Part shown: in pieces, positions 54,231 through 62,810 of the stretch
Position numbering within the stretch: position 1 is the stretch's first letter
Layout of the letters: the number at the start of each line of letters is the position of its first letter
Assembly: GCF_000379525.1 (NCBI RefSeq)
Contig: NZ_KB902542.1
Span: 77,198 to 141,197 of the forward strand
DNA: 64,000 bases
Reading direction: 5' to 3'
DNA from: Lamprocystis purpurea DSM 4197
GTDB lineage: Bacteria; Pseudomonadota; Gammaproteobacteria; Chromatiales; Chromatiaceae
Notes under the pieces: model-generated
Seen by the model: the letters and a program-made list of their open reading frames with translations, nothing else
Told to the model about the DNA's origin: nothing
Databases searched by the model: none
Position numbers and translations under genes: made by a program

Positions 54231-55019
54231 ATGACTCAGGCTGAACCGGGTACGCCCCATGCCCTCGCAAGCGATGCTCCGGGTGCCGATGCGTCGGCCA
54301 TCCCTGCGTTGTTCCAGCGGACCCACATCCTGGTCGGCGATGCGGGTGTTGCGCGGCTGCGCTCCGCCCGGGTCCTGGTGGCCGGCTTGGGCGGGGTGGG
54401 CGCGTTCGTCGCCGAGGCGCTGGCGCGGGCCGGGGTGGGCGAGCTGACCCTGGTCGATTTCGATCGGGTGGCGCCGTCCAACCTCAATCGCCAACTGCCG
54501 GCACTGCACTCCACTTTGGGTGAACTCAAGTCGCAGGTGATGGCCGCGCGCATCCGCGACATCAACCCCGAGTGCCGCCTCACGCTGATCGAACGCTTTC
54601 TGGAACCCGAAGCGATGCCGGAGTTGCTGGCCGCCGGTTATGATCAGGTCGCCGATGCCATCGACAGCCTGGCGAGCAAGGTCGCACTGATCGAGACCGC
54701 CGTGCGCACCGGCACTCCGATCGTCAGCAGCATGGGCGCCGGTGGGCGTCTGGACCCCACCCGTATCCGGGTCGGCGATCTGATGGATACCAGCGTCTGT
54801 CCGTTGGCGCGGGCGGTGCGCGCGCGCCTGCGCAAGGCCGGCATTGCGCGCGGGGTCACCGTCGTCTGGTCCGACGAGACCTATCTGCCGCCGCTGCCGC
54901 CCGAGCCGACCGGCCATGGCCGACCGCGTGCGGTCAATGGGACCATCAGCTATATGCCGGCCCTGTTCGGGCTGATGCTGGCGGGGGTCCTGATCCGGCG
55001 CATCCTGGCCGAGGGCTGA
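54231..55019 (+). CDS. tcdA: tRNA threonylcarbamoyladenosine dehydratase TcdA
   Basis: A 262-residue E1-like enzyme. The Rossmann nucleotide loop VLVAGLGGVGAFVAEALARA, VDFDRVAPSNLNRQ (metal/ATP site) and DAIDSLASKVALIETAVRTG are the family signature; SSMGAGGRLDPTRIRVGDLM is specific to TcdA/CsdL. It cyclises t6A37 in tRNA to ct6A using ATP. An N-terminal ~20-residue Ala/Asp-rich extension precedes the fold. Transcribed alone. Confidence 0.93.
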   Translation: MTQAEPGTPHALASDAPGADASAIPALFQRTHILVGDAGVARLRSARVLVAGLGGVGAFVAEALARAGVGELTLVDFDRVAPSNLNRQLPALHSTLGELKSQVMAARIRDINPECRLTLIERFLEPEAMPELLAAGYDQVADAIDSLASKVALIETAVRTGTPIVSSMGAGGRLDPTRIRVGDLMDTSVCPLARAVRARLRKAGIARGVTVVWSDETYLPPLPPEPTGHGRPRAVNGTISYMPALFGLMLAGVLIRRILAEG

Positions 55020-55147
55020 TTCCGGGTCGTTCAGTGCATCCCGGCGTCCTGTTTTCGTCTAGAATCACGGAACGGCTGACCCGATGACCGGGATTCAGGG
55101 CCGCACCCGACGCCGCCTCCGCCCCTCAACCACGAGGAACCGATTCC

Positions 55148-56170
55148 GTGCGCTACTCAACGATTATCCTGCTGGGCTTTGCCTTCTTCTTGCCGAGCGC
55201 GGTGACGCTGGCCGGCAGCACCGGTGCGGTACGCATCTTCACCATTCCCGGCAATGCGGAGCTGTCGGTCGACGGCGAGCGCAAGGGGCATTCGCCGGCC
55301 ACTGCCGAAGAGACCTTTCTGATCAATCTGGCGCCCGGCGAGCACCGCATCAGCGCCGTCAAACAGGGCTTCGATCCGGTGGAGCGCAAGGTCTTGGTCG
55401 CGGCCGGTACGGAACAGACCATCAAGCTCGATCTGGCGCCCGAGATCGTCATGGTCGCAATTCCCGGCGGCTGTTTCATGATGGGCAGCCCCGAGACCGA
55501 ACCCGAGCGGGACCCCGATGAGGGGCCGCAGCACGAGGTTTGTGTCCTGCCGTTCGAGCTTGCCAAGTACGAGACGACCTTCGATGATTGGGATGCCTGT
55601 GTCACCGACGGCGCCTGCGTCCGCAAACCGAGCGACGAGGGTTGGGGTCGGGGTAAGCGGCCGGTCATCAATGTCACCTGGAACGATATGCAAGACTTCG
55701 TCCGGTGGATGAATCGGATCAGCGGACCGGGCTATCGGCTGCCGTCCGAAGCGGAATGGGAGTACGCCGCGCGCGCCGGCACCACCACACCGTTCAGCAC
55801 CGGAGAGTGCATCAGCACGGATCAGGCCAACTATGACGGCACCTTTGACTATGCGCGGTGCGGTGCGCATACCGGCGTCAATCTGGACAAGACAGTCGAG
55901 GTCGGCAGCTATGCGCCCAATCCCTGGGGCCTCTACGACATCCACGGCAATGCGAACGAATTGACTCAGGATTGCTGGAACGACGGCTACGAGGGCGCAC
56001 CCAACGACGGCAGTGCCTGGCTGGAAGGCAATTGCGCGCGCCGGGTGGTGCGTGGCGGCTCCTGGCGCGGCTATGTCGGCGACACCCGTTCCGCCTACCG
56101 CTGTCGCTCCGCGCCTGCTTTCGCCCATCGCAGCCTGGGCTTCCGGTTGGCCCGGACGACGATCCCCTGA
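55148..56170 (+). CDS. Secreted PEGA-SUMF1 (formylglycine-generating-like) protein
   Basis: A 340-residue protein with a GTG start and signal peptide (~1-22, TIILLGFAFFLPSAVTLAG). A PEGA domain follows (~25-98: VRIFTIPGNAELSVDGERKG, HRISAVKQGFDPVERKVLV). The SUMF1 domain (~100-340) has MVAIPGGCFMMGS, GYRLPSEAEWEYAARAGTTT, WGLYDIHGNANELTQDCW and RVVRGGSWRGY. Bacterial members are often non-enzymatic periplasmic or regulatory domains. A substrate for formylglycine formation is not evident nearby. Confidence 0.88.
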   Translation: MRYSTIILLGFAFFLPSAVTLAGSTGAVRIFTIPGNAELSVDGERKGHSPATAEETFLINLAPGEHRISAVKQGFDPVERKVLVAAGTEQTIKLDLAPEIVMVAIPGGCFMMGSPETEPERDPDEGPQHEVCVLPFELAKYETTFDDWDACVTDGACVRKPSDEGWGRGKRPVINVTWNDMQDFVRWMNRISGPGYRLPSEAEWEYAARAGTTTPFSTGECISTDQANYDGTFDYARCGAHTGVNLDKTVEVGSYAPNPWGLYDIHGNANELTQDCWNDGYEGAPNDGSAWLEGNCARRVVRGGSWRGYVGDTRSAYRCRSAPAFAHRSLGFRLARTTIP

Positions 56171-56269
56171 GCCTGTCAGCTTCCGTAGGGTCCGCTGTGC
56201 GGACCAACGACCTCGCGGCGAGCGCGGCAGCAGTTCCAAATCCGGGCAGCAGCCAGCATGGAGCCTTCG

Positions 56270-56345
56270 GACGTGATAACCGGACGTAGGGGCGGGTTTC
56301 AAACCCGCCCCTACACGAAGGTCTGTCTGGATATCAGGTGCGAAC
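56270..56345 (+). repeat. Dispersed repeat family C, copy 3
   Basis: Complete copy with the GGGCGGGTTTCAAACCCGCC hairpin and GTCTGTCTGGATATCAGGTG end, followed 36 bases later by a family D hairpin. Confidence 0.8.
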
Positions 56346-56380
56346 GCTAGACGCTTATCCACCCCAAGAAAGGCGCTGTT

Positions 56381-56459
56381 GTAGGGTGGGCAAGCGTAGC
56401 GCAGTCCACCAGCGGCGGCGCAGGATTCGGTGGACTGCGCTATCGCTTGTCCACCCTAC
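56381..56459. repeat. Family D long hairpin, copy 2
   Basis: GTAGGGTGGGCAAGCG and GCGCAGTCCACC mirror GGTGGACTGCGC and CGCTTGTCCACCCTAC, as at 41834-41911. It lies between convergent genes. Confidence 0.8.
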
Positions 56460-56555
56460 GGCCTCCGGCGAGTCCCCATCGCGGCCGGAGGTCGCTCCCA
56501 TAAGATCAGGATCGCCGGGGGACTTTCACGGTGAAGTCTTGATATACAAAGACCT

Positions 56556-57284
56556 TCACGAGCCCCGGCAGTCGCCGGTCGCTTCCCGACTCAACTCACG
56601 CACCAGTCCGCCAACCGTCCCCTCGAAGCGTCCAAGGCGTTTCGACTGCTGCCGTGGGTCCAGGAACTCGACGCTGTAGGTGCGCCGATAACGTTCCATC
56701 GTCATCCGAAAGTGCTGCTGTCCGTTGCAGTTGCTGAAATACCCGTAGCGCGCTTCGTAAGCCGCCTTGCACTCGGGATGCTGCTGCGCCTTGCGAAAGG
56801 CCTTGTCCTCGCTGGTAAAGGTCTCGCCAAAGCACCTGCGTACCTCAATGTTTTGGGTGCAGTAGCCTGAATAGGTGCAGGACTGGGTCGTGCTGCCCTG
56901 GTATTGGCCCTCGGGGTGATCGGTCCAGGTCCCGGCAATATCCGCGGACAACCCGTGCGTCGCGCCGAAGATTTGCAAGGTGTTGTGCGCCAGGGCGCCT
57001 TTCGGAAGTTTGATGACGAGCTTGCCGCGACCGGTCTCGATCTCGAGGCGTGACGACGCGAACGGCAGCTGCCCCTCGACGATCGTGAGCTTCATGCGGC
57101 CGGGTTCGATCAAGAGCCCTTTGCCGGCACTGGACAGGTAGAAAGGCCGTTCATCCGTGGTCGTGATTGCTCCTGGAACCCCCCAGGTGGTTGCGCATCC
57201 CTGCAGCAGGGCGATGACGCCAGGCAGTATTGGGGCCCGCAGGCGGGTCAGGAAAGCGGGCGCCCGGAGACCCGTAGTCTTCAT
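56556..57284 (-). CDS. Putative outer-membrane lipoprotein
   Basis: A 242-residue protein from ATG 57284. The signal sequence ends in a lipobox (IALLQGC at about residues 24-30), so the mature protein should be lipid-anchored. Middle part is beta-rich (ERPFYLSSAGKGLLIEPGRM, GKLVIKLPKGAL); the C-terminal half is Cys-rich (TTQSCTYSGYCTQN, RRCFGET, HPECKAAYE, SNCNGQQ, GDCRGS). The family is not recognised. Transcribed alone. Confidence 0.75.
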   Translation of the reverse strand: MKTTGLRAPAFLTRLRAPILPGVIALLQGCATTWGVPGAITTTDERPFYLSSAGKGLLIEPGRMKLTIVEGQLPFASSRLEIETGRGKLVIKLPKGALAHNTLQIFGATHGLSADIAGTWTDHPEGQYQGSTTQSCTYSGYCTQNIEVRRCFGETFTSEDKAFRKAQQHPECKAAYEARYGYFSNCNGQQHFRMTMERYRRTYSVEFLDPRQQSKRLGRFEGTVGGLVRELSREATGDCRGS

Positions 57285-57428
57285 GGATCTGCATCCTTCA
57301 GTCGATGGTTGATTGCGCAACGCAGACTGCGCGGTCCGGGGCCATGGTCGCTGTTCCGGCCAATGCGACTCTCTTGATCATCGGTCCAGCCGCACGATGA
57401 CCGCGGGTCGAGTCTTTACCGTGAAAGT

Positions 57429-57500
57429 GCGTAGTCAGGCCATCCTGGCCTGGCGGCGTCGGGGCTGGAACAGTCAGGGCTGGAAGCCCTGACTACGCAG
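57429..57500 (-). repeat. Dispersed repeat family B, copy 4 (inverted)
   Basis: TGCGTAGTCAGGCCATCCTG and CAGTCAGGGCTGGAAGCCCT in the reverse order to the other three copies. A family A-like arm lies at 57371-57391. The copy sits 34 bases beyond the cytochrome gene stop. Confidence 0.8.
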
Positions 57501-57533
57501 CCTCGCACCGGCGCGTCGCCGGACGGGGTATCC

Positions 57534-59534
57534 TCAGTGCCCCGACAGTTTCTGCACGTAGCCGTTGAGGACCAGGGCGGCCAGGATCAGGCCGATAATG
57601 ATCAGCCAGCCGGTGACCCTGCGACCCGTGCGCACGGCTTTCTCGGTCGGCGGCTTGATCAGGTACTTCTCCAATTCGCCGCTGGCCTTGAGGCGTTCAT
57701 ATTCCAGGGCATGTTCGTGCTTGAACTCTTCCAGCGGCACGGCACCGGTCGCCATGACGATGTCCATGGGCCATTTCTCCGGACGGAAGTGGACGTTGAA
57801 GTAGTGCACCGTGAACAGGAAGACCGCGGCCAGGATCGCCTCCTCGGCATGCACGATGGTGGCGATGTTGAACACCCAACCCGGCAGGAACGAGGCGGTG
57901 ACGGTCGGGAACCACAGCATCAGGCCGCTCAGGCCGATGATCGCCATACCCCAGAAGGGCGCCCAGTAGTCGAACTTCTCCCAATAGGACCAGCGGTCGA
58001 ACTTGGGTCGCGGGGCGAACCCGAAGAACCATTTGAACATGGCGCCGATGTCGCGAAGGTCCTGCAGATTGGGAACCATGGAGGTCGGTCCGAACCAGCG
58101 GAATTGCCGGCCGGCGCGCGCGATGTTCCAGATCACGACGACCAGATGGCCGAAGAACACGGCGATGAAGGTCACGGCGGCGACCCGGTGAATGATGGCC
58201 GCGATCTTGGGTCCGCCCAGGACGTTCATGATGTATTGCGCCCAGGGCTGTTCGCCGAACAGCACCGCGGTGCCGGTCAGCACCAGGATCATGACGGCCA
58301 TGGCCAGGATGCCGTGGGCGAGCCGCCAGCCCGTGCCGAAGCGGCGGAAATACACCTGAGGCGGATTCGCCGGGTCGGGCCGATAGCCTTTACCTTCCTT
58401 GCGCTCACGCCACTCGCGATAGATCCACAGCAGCATGTGGGTCCAGAAGAACAGGAAGACGCCGATGATCAAGGCATCCATGAAGCGGGCGGCGATCCAC
58501 ATCTCCGGATAGTTCTCGAAATCGTTGGCATCGCCATGAGCATGGAAGCCCAGGAAGCCGATCGGGGCATTCTTATGGCATTGACGGCAGGTCTCCAGCC
58601 GGTTGTCGGGGTGGACTTTCGACGCCGGGTCATCGACCTTCATGATGCCGTGGTTGCCATGACAGTCATAGCATTTGGCGGTGTGGGTGTAACCCAGGCG
58701 GATGACCTGGCCGTGGTAGGACGCCTGATAGGTCTTCAACTGCTTTTCATGGCAGCTGCCGCAGTTGCCGGTGATGGTGAGCTTGACCTTGGTCTGCTCG
58801 GGTGAGTCGATGTTGTGCGGGGTATGGCAGTCGGAGCAGACCGCCGCGCCGGCGTTGTGTCCCTCGATCACCGCCTTGCCATGGACCGAGTCCGCGTAGG
58901 CTTCTTCCTGCTTTTCATGGCAGCGGCCGCATACCTCGGGATTTTGCCGGCGATGCTCGGCCCGTGCCGTGCTGCCCAGGGTGCCGATCGCGTGCGCCTC
59001 GTGGCAGTCATAGCAGGTGGCATTGGTGCGCGATTGGTCCAGCAGGCTCGGCCGCGCATGGACCGACTCCATATAGCCGTCGATTTGCGCCAGGACCACG
59101 TCCAGACGCTTGTATTTGGGGTCGTCGCTGCCGCGCTGAGCCTCGGCCGTCATCATGTGGCATTGCACGCAGCCGATACTCTTGGGCAGCGGCATCTCGT
59201 GGTTGGCTTTCTTGATGCTGTTGTGGCAGCCGACACAAGGCTGTTTGCCGTGCACGCTGTGCTCGAAGCGTTCACGCTCGATGAAGATATTGACCTCGGT
59301 GCCGTCCTCGCGCTCCGAGGTTTTCTCATCCTCGTCGTTATGGCACTTCATGCAGCGTTCGTTCGGGATCTTCGGGAGCTTGAGCAGCTCAGTGGAGGAC
59401 GGCGTTTTGGCGGCGGGTGATGGCGCCTCGTCCGTCTCGGCGGTCGCGGCGCCTGCAGCACCTGCGATCAAGCCGATCATCAGGACAAACAGCACCAGGT
59501 ACCAGGGGCGCGCGGAGTGGAACTTGACGTGCAT
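57534..59534 (-). CDS. Nonaheme cytochrome c fused to membrane cytochrome b domain
   Basis: A 666-residue protein from ATG 59534. A signal anchor (~10-30, WYLVLFVLMIGLIAGAAGA) exports the N-terminal half, which has nine CXXCH heme sites: CMKCH, CVGCH, CVQCH, CYDCH, CGRCH, CSDCH, CGSCH, CYDCH, CRQCH. From about residue 345 a hydrophobic domain with at least five membrane helices follows (FMDALIIGVFLFFWTHMLLW, LAHGILAMAVMILVLTGTAV, AVTFIAVFFGHLVVVIWNIA, MAIIGLSGLMLWF, VFLFTVHYF), resembling hydrogenase/formate dehydrogenase b subunits, with His ligands available in several helices. It probably passes electrons between the quinone pool and periplasmic partners. Transcribed alone. Confidence 0.87.
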   Translation of the reverse strand: MHVKFHSARPWYLVLFVLMIGLIAGAAGAATAETDEAPSPAAKTPSSTELLKLPKIPNERCMKCHNDEDEKTSEREDGTEVNIFIERERFEHSVHGKQPCVGCHNSIKKANHEMPLPKSIGCVQCHMMTAEAQRGSDDPKYKRLDVVLAQIDGYMESVHARPSLLDQSRTNATCYDCHEAHAIGTLGSTARAEHRRQNPEVCGRCHEKQEEAYADSVHGKAVIEGHNAGAAVCSDCHTPHNIDSPEQTKVKLTITGNCGSCHEKQLKTYQASYHGQVIRLGYTHTAKCYDCHGNHGIMKVDDPASKVHPDNRLETCRQCHKNAPIGFLGFHAHGDANDFENYPEMWIAARFMDALIIGVFLFFWTHMLLWIYREWRERKEGKGYRPDPANPPQVYFRRFGTGWRLAHGILAMAVMILVLTGTAVLFGEQPWAQYIMNVLGGPKIAAIIHRVAAVTFIAVFFGHLVVVIWNIARAGRQFRWFGPTSMVPNLQDLRDIGAMFKWFFGFAPRPKFDRWSYWEKFDYWAPFWGMAIIGLSGLMLWFPTVTASFLPGWVFNIATIVHAEEAILAAVFLFTVHYFNVHFRPEKWPMDIVMATGAVPLEEFKHEHALEYERLKASGELEKYLIKPPTEKAVRTGRRVTGWLIIIGLILAALVLNGYVQKLSGH

Positions 59535-59870
59535 CGATGGCCTCGACAGATACGGTTGTGACGGTGCGGCCCTGGGGTGAGGCTGCTGATCCGGGGCGCG
59601 GTGCTGCCTGCGCCTCAAAGCGGAACCACCCCCCCTCGGGAGTCATCGAGTCTGACGCCCGCGGTTATACCATCGTCCGCGCCGCTTCAACAGGCCATGC
59701 GGTCAGGATCGCTTCAGTTAAGCGTTGTGCCGTGCTTTATTCAGCCCAAGGTGTCCCAAGCAAGCGCTGCGGACGGCGGATGAGGCCAGCCTGATCGCGG
59801 GCGCACGACTGCGCTACACTTTGCTGCGGTTCCGCCCAGTCCATGCTGTTTGCAACACGGGTTTACGACG
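59535..59870. other. Intergenic region between divergent cytochrome and DUF2157 genes
   Basis: About 336 bases with no supported gene or repeat. A CCCCCCCTC run lies near 59629. Promoters for both neighbours should lie here but no confident consensus was seen. Confidence 0.5.
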
Positions 59871-60845
59871 ATGAACCTTCGTCCCGCGCTCTTCGATCTG
59901 GCGATCCGCTATCGGCTCGATGGCCCGGCGGCCCGGCGTCTGCTGCAACTCGCCGGGCTCGATGCCGAGCCGGCCGGTCTCGACCGGTGGTTGCCGCGGG
60001 GGGCGGCATTGCTGGCGGCGGCCTTGGCGGGCCTGGGGCTGATCCTGTGGGTCGCGGCCAATTGGGATGCACTGGGCCGCGGCGGGCAGTTCGCCTTGTT
60101 GCAGGGCCTGGTGTTGGCCGCCGGTGTCGGGGCGCTCGTGCTGCCGGCCGGGCGTCCGGCCCTGGGGTTGCTGGCTTTGCTTGCGATCGGCGGTCTGCTG
60201 GCCTTCCTGGGTCAGACCTATCAGACCGGGGCCGATCCCTGGCAGATCTTCGCCTGGTGGAGTCTGCTCGGCCTGCCGTTGGCGCTCGCGGTGCGCTCCG
60301 ATGTGCTGTGGACGCCTTGGGCGCTGGTGGCGATGACCGCCATCGCGCTCTGGGCGCAGGCGCACGGCAGCCGCTCCTGGGTGGTCGGGCCGGACGATCT
60401 GGCGGTGTCGGCCTGGGCTTGGGGGGCGGCCGTCTTGATGGTGGGTGCGCTTGGTCCGGCGGCACGGCGTCTCACCGGGGCGGGTCTCTGGTCGCTGCGC
60501 CTGGCGGCGACGCTGACGGTGGCGCTGGTGACCTTCACGGCGCTGAGCGGGCTCTTCTTCGGCGACACCATCGGTATCTATTGGTTTGGCCTCCTGGTCC
60601 TGACCGCGGCAGCCCTGGTCCTGGCGTTGCCGCGCGCCTTCGAACTCGGGACCCTGAGCGCGGTGGTCCTGGGGCTCGATACCCTGGTGACGGCTGGCCT
60701 GGGCCGCTGGCTGTTCCGCGAAGTCTCCTGGGGTGACGAAATCGGCCGCTTGTTCGTGCTGGGACTCTGCGCCGCCGGGCTGCTGGCGGCGTCGGTCACC
60801 GGCCTGCTGCGGCTGGCGCGTTACCATAGCGGGGGCCGATCATGA
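59871..60845 (+). CDS. DUF2157 membrane protein
   Basis: A 324-residue protein from ATG 59871. After a cytoplasmic N-terminus (LRPALFDLAIRYRLDGPAA), about eight hydrophobic helices follow, starting GAALLAAALAGLGLILWVAANW. This N-terminal pattern (A/G-rich helix followed by ILWVAANWD) is the DUF2157 signature. Its stop overlaps the DUF4401 gene start by four bases; the two families normally occur as a pair. Function unknown. Confidence 0.85.
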   Translation: MNLRPALFDLAIRYRLDGPAARRLLQLAGLDAEPAGLDRWLPRGAALLAAALAGLGLILWVAANWDALGRGGQFALLQGLVLAAGVGALVLPAGRPALGLLALLAIGGLLAFLGQTYQTGADPWQIFAWWSLLGLPLALAVRSDVLWTPWALVAMTAIALWAQAHGSRSWVVGPDDLAVSAWAWGAAVLMVGALGPAARRLTGAGLWSLRLAATLTVALVTFTALSGLFFGDTIGIYWFGLLVLTAAALVLALPRAFELGTLSAVVLGLDTLVTAGLGRWLFREVSWGDEIGRLFVLGLCAAGLLAASVTGLLRLARYHSGGRS

Positions 60846-62491
60846 GCGATCGTTTTGACCGTATCCTGGCGGCGGCCGTTGCCGCCGGCCTGATCCCGAG
60901 CGATGCCGAGCGCCCGCCCGCGGACGCCCGTCCCTGGCCGGTGCTGCTGCTGACCGCACTCGGCGCCTGGCTGGCCGCGATGCCGCTCCTCGCGGGTGTC
61001 GGGCTGTTGCTGGCGGACTGGCTGGCGGGCGATCTGGGACCCTATCTGGCGGGGGTTCTGATCCTCGCCGCCGCGGTGGCGACCTTGCGCGCCCGCGACC
61101 TGCCGCTGTTCGTCGAGCAACTCGCGGTCCCGGCGTTGCTGGTGGGTCTCGGCGCCCTGGGCTTCGGGTTGGGCCGCGACCTGCCGCCCGAGGCGGCGGC
61201 GGGCCTGATCGCGATCCTGGCGTTGGCTCTGGCCGCTGTCCTGCCGCGGCCCTGGCTGCGGGTCCTGCTCGGAGCCGCGGCCGGGGGGCTATTCGCACTG
61301 GCTGTCGCGTTCGTCCTGGCGGCGCCGCGCGACCTGCTGGTGCTGGACGGCTCGGGCCGACCCTGGGGCTGGCTGGCACTTCAGGTGACGCTGGCCCCCT
61401 GGTTGATCGGGCTTTGGGTGCAGCCGCGCCTGCTCGGCCCGGGCACGGGTGCGGCGGCAGCGCTGGAGTCGATCAGCGCTGGCTGGCTGCTTGCCACCCT
61501 GGCCGGGCTCGCCCTGGTGTCGGGCATGACCCTGCTGGCGGGTTCCGGTCTGAGCCCGCTGGTCCGCGATCTGGCCACCGAGTTGTCGGCGCGCTACGGT
61601 GCGGCGCCCGAGCCGATCTGGATGGCCGGGGGCTCGGCCCTGTTGATCCTGGCCGCGACGCTCTGGGGTGCGCGTGTCTGGCCGGGGCTGCGCCGGCCCT
61701 GGGTGCTGGGTCTCGGGGTGGCGGTCGCCGGGCTCGCCTGGTTCCTGCCCAGCCTGGGCGGCGTCTGGCTGGCCCTGGTGATCACCGCCACCAGCGGGCG
61801 CCGGCGCCTGGCGGGGGCGGCGGCGCTGGCGGCGGCCTGGATCATCGGCAGTTTCTACTATCAGTTGCAGTGGCCGCTGGCCCAGAAGGCGCTGGTGCTG
61901 GTGACGGTCGGCGGCCTGCTCGGGCTGCTGGTCCAGTTGGGCGGCGGCCTGGGCCGCCGCGCCGCACCCAGGTCGGCGGCCTTCGGATCAACGCGCGGCT
62001 GGGTGCCCTGGCTCATCGCGCTGTCCGCTCTGGCGACCCTGGGGGTGGTCAATGTCGCGATCTGGCAGAAAGAATCGCTGATCGCCGCGGGCCGGCCGGT
62101 GTACGTGGCACTGGCGCCGGTGGACCCGCGTTCGCTGTTGCAGGGCGACTTCATGCGTCTGCGGTTCGCTCTTCCGGTCGACACCGACGCACTCGGTCGG
62201 CTCGGCGGCGGCCGGCCACTGGTTGTGGCCCGCGCCGATGCGCGCGGTGTGGCGACCCTGTTACGCCTGCATCATCCGGATGAGCCGCTGGCCGCGGATG
62301 AGTTTCTGATCGCGCTGACTCCCAAGGACGGGCGCTGGACCCTGGTCACCGATGCCTGGTTCTTTCGCGAGGGCGACGCGGCTCGGTGGCAGGCGGCGCG
62401 CTTCGGTGCGTTTCGCGTCGCCCCGGACGGCGAAGCGCTGCTGGTGGGGATGGCCGATGCGCAGTTGCAGCCGATCGCGGCGGGCGACTGA
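60842..62491 (+). CDS. DUF4401 / GDYXXLXY fusion membrane protein
   Basis: A 549-residue protein. An N-terminal DUF4401 part with ~11 hydrophobic helices (PWPVLLLTALGAWLAAMPLL onward) is fused to a C-terminal periplasmic GDYXXLXY domain (~400-549), marked by VDPRSLLQGDFMRLRFAL, where GDF replaces GDY. In many genomes these are separate genes next to a DUF2157 gene; here they are a single frame. Function unknown. Confidence 0.82.
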   Translation: MSDRFDRILAAAVAAGLIPSDAERPPADARPWPVLLLTALGAWLAAMPLLAGVGLLLADWLAGDLGPYLAGVLILAAAVATLRARDLPLFVEQLAVPALLVGLGALGFGLGRDLPPEAAAGLIAILALALAAVLPRPWLRVLLGAAAGGLFALAVAFVLAAPRDLLVLDGSGRPWGWLALQVTLAPWLIGLWVQPRLLGPGTGAAAALESISAGWLLATLAGLALVSGMTLLAGSGLSPLVRDLATELSARYGAAPEPIWMAGGSALLILAATLWGARVWPGLRRPWVLGLGVAVAGLAWFLPSLGGVWLALVITATSGRRRLAGAAALAAAWIIGSFYYQLQWPLAQKALVLVTVGGLLGLLVQLGGGLGRRAAPRSAAFGSTRGWVPWLIALSALATLGVVNVAIWQKESLIAAGRPVYVALAPVDPRSLLQGDFMRLRFALPVDTDALGRLGGGRPLVVARADARGVATLLRLHHPDEPLAADEFLIALTPKDGRWTLVTDAWFFREGDAARWQAARFGAFRVAPDGEALLVGMADAQLQPIAAGD

Positions 62492-62663
62492 GCCGCGTAT
62501 CGCGCGGTCGGCGGGCATTGGCTTGGGCGTGATCGTCTCCATAATGAAGGGTAGAACACGCGAGTCACTCCGCGCGCCCCGCGCGCTGCATGACCAGCAC
62601 CAGCCAGTGCGCTTGTTCGGCTCCATCGACGGCTAACCCGTCCTCTCTCCAGGCTGATCCACT

Positions 62664-62792
62664 ATGTCCGACCTGCAACGCCCCCCCGCCCAGTCGCCGC
62701 GTCCTGCGCTGATGCTGCGTCTGCTCGGCAGCGCGCTCCTGGTGTCGAGCGTTTACCTGGTGTCGTGCCAGGCCCTGTTCTTCCCTGTCTGA
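62664..62792 (+). CDS. Small single-span membrane protein
   Basis: A 42-residue frame from ATG 62664. A hydrophilic head (MSDLQRPPAQSPRP) precedes one hydrophobic segment (LMLRLLGSALLVSSVYLVSC). It ends 18 bases before the XpaC-like gene, in the same direction. No homologue recognised; coding status rests on composition and position. Confidence 0.4.
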   Translation: MSDLQRPPAQSPRPALMLRLLGSALLVSSVYLVSCQALFFPV

Positions 62793-62810
62793 CCTGCCGA
62801 GGACCCCGCG

